A stretch of 43,751 nucleotides of DNA from an uncultured Saprospiraceae bacterium (GCA_937921595.1 CAKZTD010000029.1:1-43751); one strand, 5' to 3'. Counted from the first letter of the stretch, positions 1-7,499 are shown. The notes: a model not told the origin generated them from the sequence alone. Numbers and translations are program-made.

Positions 1-37
1 TGATATTTGGTTTAGATAGTAATCTGTAATTTCGCTG

Positions 38-45
38 CAAATGTA
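38..45 (-). promoter_or_regulatory. Possible -7 promoter box reading out of the left edge
   Basis: On the minus strand this reads TACATTTG, an exact match to the Bacteroidota -7 consensus TAnnTTTG, followed by C as is common. No TTG lies exactly 19 bases upstream. If real, it drives a minus-strand gene lying left of the window. Confidence 0.35.
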
Positions 46-210
46 AGTAATTTGGCGTTAATCTGCGAACCTAGCCTTAGTTTGTTTTTGATGATAAAAG
101 ACGTTTCGGTAATTTGGATTTACCTCTTAAACTATTGTCCTCTATAGAAAAGGAAAAGAAGTACTTGATTTTTTTTAGCACATACACTTTGAGCATGAAA
201 CCTAATATGA

Positions 211-237
211 CTTATGTGGTAATATAAGGCACATAAG
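211..237. repeat. CTTATGTGG-family stem-loop, short copy
   Basis: Arms CTTATGTG (211-218) and CACATAAG (230-237) form an 8-bp perfect stem. The words CTTATGTGGTAA and AAGG-CACATAAG match the longer stem-loop at 43366-43418, so this looks like an internally deleted copy. It lies downstream of the esterase gene. The rest of 1-332 holds no gene that I can support. Confidence 0.55.
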
Positions 238-332
238 AAAATATCGTAAAAGTTAATTTGGGCTTTATTTTTAAAGGGACCTTAATTTTCAAAATTTGAT
301 TCCTCAACTAGGTGTTTTTAAACCTTTTACAC

Positions 333-1607
333 CTATTTCATCATCGATTTGATCTTCGTTAAGTTGCCTTCTAGTTCATTCATTTTCCATTGAGGGACTT
401 GTTGAGCTTTGGCTAACTCAACAGCTTTAGTCATTAAAAGATAGGCTGCTTTGTAATTTTGAGCATCTCGGTAAATGATGGCTGAATTCATATGAGCTTC
501 AAAATAATCTGGATAGTCTTTCATGCATTGCTCATAGATTTTTTTAGCTTCTTCAACCTTACCTGCTCCTTCATTTTCAACAGCTAAAGCACATTTAAAA
601 GCTGGAAGCGAAGAAGGAATATGTTTTTGAATTTCACTTTCCATACTTGACAATTCTTCAGTAAGATTTTTTCGATTATAATAATAAACCATATTCCCAA
701 GGCTACTTAATGGAATTGGAATATTCATTTTAAAATTCTTATTCAAATTCACATAATGCCCAACGGCTTCTTTAGCATTTTTAAACTCATAAAATTGCTT
801 TCTTGTAACCGTATAGTTTTTAAATATTTCAAGTAGAGCAGCTTTGGCACTTGGGATGGCTACTGTTCCATGTGTTTCTTTTGGAAAATAATTAAAAGCG
901 AAATTCAAACCAGGTGCACCATAAGCATCAATCGCATCAACCATTTCAAAAACACGCATTCCTTTTTCATCACCAAGAGAAACAAATAGTGATTTTTCAA
1001 TCTCTTGTTTTTCTTTTATGAATGTTCCAATTTTTTTATTCATAAAAGCATCTCCCCACCACATGCTTGGACTGATTGCAATGTAGGCATCGAATAAATC
1101 TGTTTGTTCTACAAAAGTCGACATCACAAAAAGTCCTCCGATCGAATGTCCTGAAAGGATTTTATAATCCGCAACTCTATAATTCTTTTCAATTAGCGGT
1201 TGTAATTCTTTGCCTATAAAATCCATGAGTATTGAAGCATTACCATTTGATATTGATTCAGGATTATCAGGATTATTAGGGGCGCAGTTTTTTCGATATT
1301 GATGTTTGCCTTTGTCCGAAATCCCAACGATAATCAATTCTGGAATCACTTCACTCATACTTGATAAATGACTAACCAAGCCTGTCATGTAGTGAAAGTT
1401 ATAATCTCCATCAATCATATAAAGTACTGGATATTTAGCCTCCTTGTTTTGATGGTATGATTCGGGAAGATAGACTTGATAGTTTCTATTTTCTTTTAAA
1501 AAGGTAGATTTTAATTGAAACCGTTGGCCATAAACAACATCTGTTGATTGCGAGAAACTGGCACCAGAAAAGAGGATTGTAAAAAGACTAAGGAGAAGGA
1601 TTCTCAT
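333..1607 (-). CDS. Exported alpha/beta-hydrolase esterase with C-terminal TPR region
   Basis: A secreted or periplasmic serine esterase of the putative-esterase (esterase D/IroE-like) family. The N-terminus is a signal peptide ending near residue 20 (hydrophobic stretch, then SFSQS). The nucleophile motif GHSIGG places Ser at residue 155. An ETHGT motif near residue 243 probably carries the catalytic His. From about residue 330 the protein becomes helical with TPR-like spacing (EAKKIYEQCMKDYPDYFEAH), an extension often seen in Bacteroidota members of this family. Family members hydrolyse ester bonds in siderophores, formylglutathione or acyl groups; the substrate cannot be told here. It is transcribed alone, followed by the CTTATGTGG stem-loop and preceded by an AT-only hairpin. 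Confidence 0.8.
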   Translation of the reverse strand: MRILLLSLFTILFSGASFSQSTDVVYGQRFQLKSTFLKENRNYQVYLPESYHQNKEAKYPVLYMIDGDYNFHYMTGLVSHLSSMSEVIPELIIVGISDKGKHQYRKNCAPNNPDNPESISNGNASILMDFIGKELQPLIEKNYRVADYKILSGHSIGGLFVMSTFVEQTDLFDAYIAISPSMWWGDAFMNKKIGTFIKEKQEIEKSLFVSLGDEKGMRVFEMVDAIDAYGAPGLNFAFNYFPKETHGTVAIPSAKAALLEIFKNYTVTRKQFYEFKNAKEAVGHYVNLNKNFKMNIPIPLSSLGNMVYYYNRKNLTEELSSMESEIQKHIPSSLPAFKCALAVENEGAGKVEEAKKIYEQCMKDYPDYFEAHMNSAIIYRDAQNYKAAYLLMTKAVELAKAQQVPQWKMNELEGNLTKIKSMMK

Positions 1608-1686
1608 TGTTTAGATTTTTTTATAATGTGGAATGGAAAGTCAGATGTTGATTTTTTACCTCATAGACACCAAGGTGCAAAGTTTA

Positions 1687-1715
1687 TTTTAATTTTTATA
1701 AAATAAAAATTAAAA
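1687..1715. terminator. AT-only hairpin, likely terminator of the macrodomain-coaD operon
   Basis: A 13-bp perfect inverted repeat made only of A and T (TTTTAATTTTTAT, 3-base loop AAA, then ATAAAAATTAAAA). It lies between the 3' end of coaD and the start of the esterase gene. With no G or C the stem is weak, so the terminator role is an inference from position. Confidence 0.4.
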
Positions 1716-1778
1716 ATGCTCAGCGGCTCCTCATTTTCTCAGTGGTTGAAAAAATAACAAAAGTATTCTCTAAATAGA

Positions 1779-2234
1779 TCAAATTTTAATCTCGGGTGGC
1801 AAGAATGGAGAAGCATCTCCTTTACCCTTAATAATTTCTCTAACAATAGTAGAACTGATATGAGAAAAAGAAGGGCGACTGATTAAAAATAAAGTTTCCA
1901 ATCCATCTCCTACGATACTATTGAGCTGAGAGATTGTTTTTTCATAATCAAAATCTGACGCATTCCGCAAGCCTCTTAGCATGTAATTGGCTCCAATATT
2001 TTTGCAATAATGAGCAGTCAAGCCTTCATAAGAATCAACTTTTACACTTGGTTCGTTTTCAAAAACCTTTTCTAACCAAGCAATTCTTTGATCTAAAGGA
2101 AAGAGATATTTTTTTGAAGTATTGACACCAATAGCAATGATGATTTCATCAAAGAGTGGTACTGCTCTTTTTACAATGTCAACATGTCCTGAAGTGATTG
2201 GGTCGAAGGAACCTGGAAAAACAGCTTTTTTCAT
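1779..2234 (-). CDS. coaD: Pantetheine-phosphate adenylyltransferase
   Basis: CoaD transfers AMP from ATP to 4'-phosphopantetheine, giving dephospho-CoA, the penultimate step of cytoplasmic CoA synthesis. The N-terminal nucleotidyltransferase signature GSFDPITSGH is intact, as is the C-terminal ISSTIVREI motif that binds ATP. At 151 residues it is slightly short for the family (about 160) because the C-terminal helix is trimmed. The ATG at 2234 overlaps the stop of the upstream macrodomain gene in an ATGA arrangement, so the two genes are probably translationally coupled. The product is recognised with high certainty. Confidence 0.95.
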   Translation of the reverse strand: MKKAVFPGSFDPITSGHVDIVKRAVPLFDEIIIAIGVNTSKKYLFPLDQRIAWLEKVFENEPSVKVDSYEGLTAHYCKNIGANYMLRGLRNASDFDYEKTISQLNSIVGDGLETLFLISRPSFSHISSTIVREIIKGKGDASPFLPPEIKI

Positions 2235-2752
2235 GAGTCGAGTAATTTTTGATAAAGATTAAAATTTTCGAGATCGAAACATACGAAAATTACTTCATCA
2301 ATGACCTCATTTTTTAATAGAAAATCTTGAACTGTCTTAAAAGCAGTTTGGGCTGCAAGGTCTTTTGGGAATCGATAAACCCCAGTACTGATATTAGGAA
2401 AAGCAATTGTTTTTAAATTGTTAGCAATGGCTAATTTAAGACTCTCTAGATAACAAGAAGCCAAAACGGCTCTTTGCCCACCTTCATTATCACCTGTCCA
2501 AACTGGACCAACTGTATGAATTACTTTTATTGCTGGCAAGTTTCCAGCATTCGTTATCACTGCTTCTCCTGGATCACAACCTCCTTGTCTAGCTCTGATA
2601 TCTCGACACTCATCTAGAATTTGAGAACCACCAGCTCGATGAATCGCACCGTCTACACCACCACCACCTAGCAAGGAAGTATTTGCAGCATTGACAATGA
2701 CATCAACATCGACTTTTGTAATATCACCTTGAAGGATTTTTATTTTTGACAT
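2231..2752 (-). CDS. Macrodomain protein, probable O-acetyl-ADP-ribose deacetylase
   Basis: A stand-alone MacroD/YmdB-type macrodomain, 173 residues, the usual full length. It carries the ADP-ribose-binding signatures in order: IVNAANTSLLGGGGVDGAIH near residues 19-39, GEAVITNAG, HTVGP and the substrate-loop ISTGVYRFP near residues 121-129. The family hydrolyses O-acetyl-ADP-ribose and removes mono-ADP-ribose from acidic residues; it is soluble and cytoplasmic. It is the first gene of a two-gene operon with coaD, overlapping by 4 bp. A link between CoA synthesis and ADP-ribose turnover is suggested only by this arrangement. The 3' arm of a GAGTGAAT-family stem-loop lies upstream. Confidence 0.9.
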   Translation of the reverse strand: MSKIKILQGDITKVDVDVIVNAANTSLLGGGGVDGAIHRAGGSQILDECRDIRARQGGCDPGEAVITNAGNLPAIKVIHTVGPVWTGDNEGGQRAVLASCYLESLKLAIANNLKTIAFPNISTGVYRFPKDLAAQTAFKTVQDFLLKNEVIDEVIFVCFDLENFNLYQKLLDS

Positions 2753-2835
2753 TTGGGAGAGGTATTAATTTCTTACTTATATTTTTCTTATAGGATTTTG
2801 ATGTTCCTATTTCATTTGATTTAAATCGTCAGAAC

Positions 2836-2946
2836 GAGTGAATGAACAAATGAGTAAATATCGAAAAACTCCAAAGTTCCAATTTTATTGTTTTTTCATT
2901 TAGGAGGCCATTCACTCATTTAAAAATTCACTCCTTCGCTCATTTT
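2836..2946. repeat. GAGTGAAT-family stem-loop, copy 1
   Basis: A nested inverted repeat. GAGTGAAT (2836-2843) pairs with ATTCACTC (2926-2933) and AAATGAGT (2848-2855) pairs with ACTCATTT (2914-2921). The interior of about 50 bases resembles that of the copy at 13215-13309: both run from CGAAAAA or CGGAAAAA to TTTAGGAGG or TTTGGGAGG just before ATTCACTCATTT. It sits between the exported-protein gene (stop at 2956) and the macrodomain gene. Confidence 0.75.
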
Positions 2947-2955
2947 TAAAATGGC

Positions 2956-3501
2956 TTATTTTTTCTCAGGTAGAATAATTTTAAAAGAATCCAGAAATTT
3001 ATCAATAGAAGAATTCAAACTTTTTTCTCTAAAGGTAACCGTCTGAATGGCGTAATATCTATTTCCAACCACATAAGCTTTTGTTTTGATAGCTGCTTTA
3101 TTGTTCCCATAATTTACTCGCCAAATCTTACCCGGATAATCTCCAATTTTAATATCAGAAGCATAAAACAATTCTCCCCTTACACTACTCACCGAAGTTT
3201 CGACGGTCGCATCAAAAAACTCATTTAGTAAATCTGTAGAATCAGAATGTACGGTTCCTTCCGGATAATCACAATAACTGATCATGTATAAAAAATTATC
3301 AGAATCCAGATCATTCTCTGGTTGATGAACAAAAATATGATACGATAGTTCTCCAATCGGAGTATCAGAAATTTCAACTTTTTCTATTATCTCCCCTGGA
3401 GTCAAAACTCTAAAGAGTCCCTTTTCAGAAGTATACCATTCCCAGTTTGGTATTTGAAACAAAGCTATTGCGAGAATTGATATTGAGAATAGGTTTTTCA
3501 T
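2956..3501 (-). CDS. Small exported protein of unknown function
   Basis: I do not recognise this 181-residue protein with certainty. It begins with a short hydrophobic signal-like segment (residues 3-17) and lacks a lipobox Cys, so it is probably periplasmic. The remainder is an alpha/beta domain with aromatic-rich strands (WEWYTSEKGLFRVLTPGE, then GDYPGKIWRVNYG, then GNRYYAIQTVTF) ending in an amphipathic helix with SSIDKFLDSFKI. That layout resembles PsbP/DUF1795-like lipid-binding folds common in Bacteroidota, but this is fold-level intuition. It stands alone, with its stop 10 bp from a GAGTGAAT stem-loop. Confidence 0.6.
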   Translation of the reverse strand: MKNLFSISILAIALFQIPNWEWYTSEKGLFRVLTPGEIIEKVEISDTPIGELSYHIFVHQPENDLDSDNFLYMISYCDYPEGTVHSDSTDLLNEFFDATVETSVSSVRGELFYASDIKIGDYPGKIWRVNYGNNKAAIKTKAYVVGNRYYAIQTVTFREKSLNSSIDKFLDSFKIILPEKK

Positions 3502-3980
3502 ATGAATAAAATATTAATACAGATCAGTGCGTAAAATAATGTTAGTTTTTAATTGCTCCAAGCTAAGAAAATAAACGGGATTCGGTATTAGGTTTTCGGG
3601 CGATCCTTATGCCGAATACCTAATACCGTTTATTCCTAAGTCAAAATTTAGTTCTTTGAGTCTTAGTTAATACCTTCTAACTTCTGATTCACGTGAATAG
3701 TTAATGAAAGATCAACGAATTCCGAACGCTTTTAAACCATTCAAAGTTTTATAATTTTACAATTTGAAGGTTAAATCGTCGTTAAATTATGTTTTTATAT
3801 AAGAATTCAGACATTTCAAAGTGTAAATTTGAGGTCGAATAGTTGTACCCAATGGCTATTTTATCGGAATAAATGATGTATTCGTAAAAAATAGCTGCAA
3901 AGATACTTATTAAGCAGCGCTTTAGATTGGTGAATCCTTAAAAAGACTTTAACTTCGTTTCTTGAAATAGACCTTATTAT
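3502..3980. other. 479-bp intergenic region between divergent genes
   Basis: No gene is visible. It contains the CGGTATT-family stem-loop at 3583-3628, a 12-base perfect palindrome ATTCACGTGAAT at 3687-3698, and a TAAATTTG box at 3824-3831 that matches the Bacteroidota -7 element but has no TTG at the proper distance and lies about 150 bases ahead of the next gene. Confidence 0.5.
3583..3628. repeat. CGGTATT-family stem-loop, copy 1
   Basis: CGGTATTAGGT (3583-3593) pairs perfectly with ACCTAATACCG (3618-3628); after one mismatch TTCGG (3595-3599) pairs with CCGAA (3612-3616). An outer AATAAACGG at 3570-3578 can compete for CCGTTTATT at 3626-3634, so two alternative foldings exist. The element at 38456-38517 shares the same outer words when inverted. 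Confidence 0.65.
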
Positions 3981-5156
3981 ATGACTTGGAAATACACCTT
4001 TCTTTTTACTTGCCTTTTTTTGATTGCCTGTCAAGCGGAATCCGAAGAAAAAACGGAAACTCCTGAAGTAGTTGAAACGGATACACCTATCGAACTTCCT
4101 GCACTTGAAGATGAATATGATTTAGCAGAACACAAATGGGGTTTTATTAATAAAGGAGGTCGTTTGGTGATCAAGCCTAAATATGATGATGCTAGAAATT
4201 ATTCAGAGGAAAAAGCAGTCGTTCGTGTCAAAGGTAAATGGGGAGTGATCAATCGAAATGGAGAATATATTTTACGGCCTACCTATAAGTCAATTTGGTC
4301 TTATAGAAATGGCTTGGCGAGAGTTCAAGGTTTTGATTACAAAATGGGATTCATTAATGAAACAGGAAAAGTTATGATTCCAATAAAATATTCCAGAATC
4401 GATGACTTTTCTGAAGGATTAGCTAAAGTAAAAACGGAAACCAACTTTGGGTACATTGATCAATCTGGAGATTTAGTGATCAAAGATGAGTTTCGAAAAG
4501 CATGGCGGTTCAAGGATGGCTTTGCTAGAATTATGAAATTCAAAAAATATGGAGTCATTGATAAAAAAGGGACGCTACTAATTCCTGCCGAATACGATAG
4601 AATTAGTGATATCTCTGAAGGTTTTTTCAAAGTCAAAAAAGATGGACAGTATGGATTTATCAATTCAAAAGGCAAGCTAATAATTCCTCCAAGTTTTAAA
4701 TCCGCAAAAGATTTTAAAAATGGTTATGCTCCTGTTTCCAAAGATGGAGAATGGGGACTTATTGATACTAAAGGAAATTTCATTATTGAACCTTCTTATG
4801 ATGATTTGGAATATGCTGGTGAAAAAATGTGGAAGGTTTTAAAGGACAAAAAATACGGTTGTATAGATATTAAAGAAGAAATTGTTATCCCAATCAAATA
4901 CGAGTTGCTCTATAATTTCGTTGATGGAATGTCTGCTTTTCAAAAGGATGAATTTTGGGGCTATATGAATGTTGAAGGCAAAGAAATAACTCCAGCTCAT
5001 TTTGGCTTGGCTTGGGATTATAAAGAAGGTTTAGCGAGAGTAGCTTTTAGAGAAGGGATTGGTTACATCAATAATAAAGCACAGGTGATGGTGGAACCGA
5101 AATATCGAGATGCTCGGGATTTTTCGGAAGGGATGGCTAGGGTGCAGATGTGGTAG
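3981..5156 (+). CDS. WG-repeat (KWG) lipoprotein
   Basis: A surface or periplasmic lipoprotein made almost entirely of WG beta-repeats. The signal peptide ends in a lipobox LIACQ, giving lipidated Cys near residue 17, followed by a Glu/Thr-rich linker to about residue 45. Ten repeats follow, each with a core such as KWGFINKGG, KYGVIDKKG or EWGLIDTKG and a strand like FSEGLAKV, spaced 35-37 residues. The last repeat stops at MARVQMW, without the next WG core, and the hairpin array begins one base after the stop codon. The true 3' end may therefore have been replaced. The role of WG repeats is unknown; binding or adhesion is usually presumed. Confidence 0.88.
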   Translation: MTWKYTFLFTCLFLIACQAESEEKTETPEVVETDTPIELPALEDEYDLAEHKWGFINKGGRLVIKPKYDDARNYSEEKAVVRVKGKWGVINRNGEYILRPTYKSIWSYRNGLARVQGFDYKMGFINETGKVMIPIKYSRIDDFSEGLAKVKTETNFGYIDQSGDLVIKDEFRKAWRFKDGFARIMKFKKYGVIDKKGTLLIPAEYDRISDISEGFFKVKKDGQYGFINSKGKLIIPPSFKSAKDFKNGYAPVSKDGEWGLIDTKGNFIIEPSYDDLEYAGEKMWKVLKDKKYGCIDIKEEIVIPIKYELLYNFVDGMSAFQKDEFWGYMNVEGKEITPAHFGLAWDYKEGLARVAFREGIGYINNKAQVMVEPKYRDARDFSEGMARVQMW

Positions 5157-5288
5157 TTCAAAATTGCTTCACAATTTTGAAGGGATAGTCCCGATTTAAA
5201 ATCGGAAAGGTATAGATCACCTTCAGTGATAGGGATAGATTTGAATTACTGCGCTCTCAAATAGGGATAGATTCCTTCGGAATAGTAG
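5157..5288. repeat. Array of five different hairpins joined by AGGGATAG linkers
   Basis: Directly after the lipoprotein stop codon come five unrelated hairpins: 5157-5181 (10-bp stem, loop CTTCA), 5189-5206 (TCC-bulge-GATTT stem), 5216-5230 (5-bp stem, loop CTTCA), 5239-5262 (6-bp stem, 12-base loop) and 5271-5283 (4-bp stem around CTTCG). They are separated by near-identical linkers AGGGATAG (5181-5188), AAGGTATAG (5207-5215), AGGGATAG (5231-5238) and AGGGATAG (5263-5270), with a truncated AGTAG at 5284-5288. The linkers are conserved and the stems differ, with a compensatory base on each side. I do not recognise a named element type. Confidence 0.8.
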
Positions 5289-5363
5289 CAAGAGAATTAG
5301 AATAAATATAGAATATAATACTGGTACCTAAATGGTGCATTTTTTAAAATAGAAAAATTAATA

Positions 5364-6890
5364 ATGAAAAAATTAATGGTTGTTTTTGTGAGCCTTTTTA
5401 TGATCGGCTTGAATGGTGTTTTTGCTCAGCCTAAAGTTGAAGCTAGTTTACCGGAGATGAATTTGCAAAAAGCGGAAGTTGAAATGCACATGCGTTTTTT
5501 AGCTTCTGATGAATTAATGGGAAGGCGTACCACAGAACAAGGAAATAATACGGCTGCTAGATACATTGCAGAGCAGTTTAGATATTATGGTTTAAAACAG
5601 GTCGAAGGTGCTGATGGGTTCTATCAAAAAATTCCCTTTGAAAATAAGATGCCTCCTAAAGAAGGTTCATTATCCTGGGGCCCAACGACTTATGAGCAAG
5701 GAAAAAACATGGTAATCCTTGCCGGTGACACAATGGATACAGAAGCAGAAGTGGTTTTTGCAAACTTTGGTTGGGTCGATGAAGAGAAAGGAATTGATGA
5801 TTACAAAGATTTAGATGTAAAAGGAAAAATCGTGGTGACACTCTCTGGTCTTCCTGATACGCAAGAACCTGGGGCTGTTTTTGGATCTATGAAAGACAAG
5901 CGAAAACTTGCTGAAGAACATGGAGCAATTGCTATGGTTGAATTATACAAATTATCTTTCCCTTGGCAGTTTTTTAAAAACTACTTTGGCCGAGCAAGAG
6001 TTGACATCGCTTCAGATTCGGAAGCTGGTGGACCTGGCATTCCTTACATCTGGTTGAAAGAAGAAACACCGGATGCTGCTATGAAATTAAAAGGAGGACA
6101 AAAGGTTTCTTTCAAAATAAAATCTAAAGGTTTTAATAGTCAATCGCTTCCTTCTCAAAACGTGATCGCTATGATCGAGGGGACAGATCCTGTTCTGAAA
6201 AACGAATATATTTTATGTACTGCTCACTATGATCATGTAGGAACTGGTAAAAAAGGTGGTGGAGCTTTCACCGAGGAAGATTCTATTTTTAATGGTGCCA
6301 GAGATAATGCGATGGGTGTTATTTCAATGTTATCAGCTGCAAAATCTATAGCTACTAAACCAACTAAACGGTCAGTAATTTTCATTGCTTTTACAGCAGA
6401 AGAAATGGGATTATTGGGTAGTGGATATTATGCGGAACACCCTTTGATTCCTTTAAACAAAACGGTACTTAATCTAAATACTGATGGTGCTGGTTATGAT
6501 GATAAAACTGCTTATTCCGTGATCGGTTATGATCGTGTTGGCTTGGTCAATGAATTCGATAAAGCTGCAGCGACTTTTGGTTTAAAAGTTATTCCTGATC
6601 CTGCTCCAGAACAAAATCTTTTTGATCGATCTGATAATGTAAACTTTGCGATCAAAGGAATTCCAGCTCCAACAGTAAGTCCTGGGACAACAGGTTTTTC
6701 TGATGAAATCGGAAAATATTATCACCAAAACATCGATAACCCTGAATCAATTGATTTTGATTATCTCCTCACCTATTGTAAAGTTTATGCGCATCTTGCT
6801 AGATTGATAGCGGACAAAGCGGAAACTCCAAAATGGAAAGCTGGTGATAAATATGAGGCGGCTGGAAAGGCGCTTTATGAGAAAAAATAA
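5364..6890 (+). CDS. M28-family zinc aminopeptidase with PA domain
   Basis: A secreted co-catalytic zinc exopeptidase. The N-terminal signal peptide ends near GVFAQ (residue 22). A PA (protease-associated) insertion lies at roughly residues 115-235. The M28 core follows with its metal ligands visible: H288 and D290 (AHYDH), D314 (GARDNAMG), catalytic E346 and metal E347 (FTAEEMG), D374 (NTDGAG), and a late His in YYHQN. All expected ligands are present, so the enzyme should be active. Substrates are short peptides, probably for nutrition. It is followed immediately by an AATCAAAAT-family element. A 207-bp gap separates it from the lipoprotein, so it probably has its own promoter. Confidence 0.92.
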   Translation: MKKLMVVFVSLFMIGLNGVFAQPKVEASLPEMNLQKAEVEMHMRFLASDELMGRRTTEQGNNTAARYIAEQFRYYGLKQVEGADGFYQKIPFENKMPPKEGSLSWGPTTYEQGKNMVILAGDTMDTEAEVVFANFGWVDEEKGIDDYKDLDVKGKIVVTLSGLPDTQEPGAVFGSMKDKRKLAEEHGAIAMVELYKLSFPWQFFKNYFGRARVDIASDSEAGGPGIPYIWLKEETPDAAMKLKGGQKVSFKIKSKGFNSQSLPSQNVIAMIEGTDPVLKNEYILCTAHYDHVGTGKKGGGAFTEEDSIFNGARDNAMGVISMLSAAKSIATKPTKRSVIFIAFTAEEMGLLGSGYYAEHPLIPLNKTVLNLNTDGAGYDDKTAYSVIGYDRVGLVNEFDKAAATFGLKVIPDPAPEQNLFDRSDNVNFAIKGIPAPTVSPGTTGFSDEIGKYYHQNIDNPESIDFDYLLTYCKVYAHLARLIADKAETPKWKAGDKYEAAGKALYEKK

Positions 6891-6894
6891 TTAA

Positions 6895-7034
6895 ATAATC
6901 AAAATCAAAATGGGAATCAAAATCAAAATTTGATCCAGAGGATGTTTTTGAGATCTGTGGATGTTCAACGATAAGAAGTTTTGGTTTAGCAGTTTTTAAA
7001 ATTGAAAACCTGAATCCATTTTGATTTTGATTAT
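6895..7034. repeat. AATCAAAAT-family element, copy 1
   Basis: A 140-bp element bounded by a 19-bp perfect inverted repeat: ATAATCAAAATCAAAATGG (6895-6913) and its complement at 7016-7034. The 15-mer AATCAAAATCAAAAT occurs again directly at 6915-6929. Interior words CAGAGGATG and GTTTTGGTTTAG recur at the same places in the copy at 18995-19142. It begins 4 bases after the M28 stop codon. No coding capacity is seen. Confidence 0.85.
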
Positions 7035-7058
7035 AACCATTCACTTTATAAATTACAA

Positions 7059-7499
7059 ATGACTGCCTTAATATTAAAAAATCTACAAAACGATTTCATG
7101 TCTCTAGGAGCTACTCCTATTGCTGGAGCTGATGAAATGGTCATTAAAGCAAATCTTGCTATTGAGAATCATGACATTGTGATCGCTATTCAAAAATGGT
7201 ATCCAGCAGATCATAAATCATTTGCCGCAAATCATCCTTGGAGAAAACCTGATCAAGAAATTACGGTTGAAGAAGAACCTATTAAATTGGAAATCATGAA
7301 TTGTGTAGCGGATAGTTTCGGTGCTGCATTTCATACTGATTTAAATACAGATAAAATCAACTACATTATCAAAAATGAAGGCCAAGGAGGCGACGCAATA
7401 ATGGAAGAAATCAATAAGATTGTCTTGGAACATAAGGTTGAAGAAATCGAAGTTTTGGGACCGGAAGAAGAAACGGAACCAGAATCAACGAGTGAATGA
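7059..7499 (+). CDS. Catalytically dead, truncated nicotinamidase-like protein
   Basis: Residues 3-60 follow PncA closely (LQNDF, WYPADHKSFAANHP) and residues 81-94 match the NCVADSFGAAFHTDL region. Active residues are missing. The catalytic Asp of the DxQNDF motif is Asn8. Metal ligands Asp and His of DWHP are Lys46 and Tyr48. The third metal His, in the HCVQ motif, is Asn81. The protein stops in a Glu-rich tail (VLGPEEETEPESTSE) exactly where the GLATDYCV nucleophile Cys should follow. One Lys (105) may persist. At 146 residues it is about 60 shorter than active enzymes. The stop codon lies inside a GAGTGAAT stem-loop. It is an open, in-frame gene, so it may be a retained pseudoenzyme rather than a plain pseudogene. 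Confidence 0.8.
   Translation: MTALILKNLQNDFMSLGATPIAGADEMVIKANLAIENHDIVIAIQKWYPADHKSFAANHPWRKPDQEITVEEEPIKLEIMNCVADSFGAAFHTDLNTDKINYIIKNEGQGGDAIMEEINKIVLEHKVEEIEVLGPEEETEPESTSE

Noticed and set aside
5157-5288. CRISPR array
   Set aside because: The repeated unit is only 8 bases, the spacers are 13-25 bases and each is itself palindromic; there are no cas genes nearby.
6799-7044. 81-residue minus-strand ORF over the AATCAAAAT element
   Set aside because: It overlaps the M28 coding end and the inverted repeat; Asn/Gln/Phe/Asp runs come from the repeat, not from a protein.
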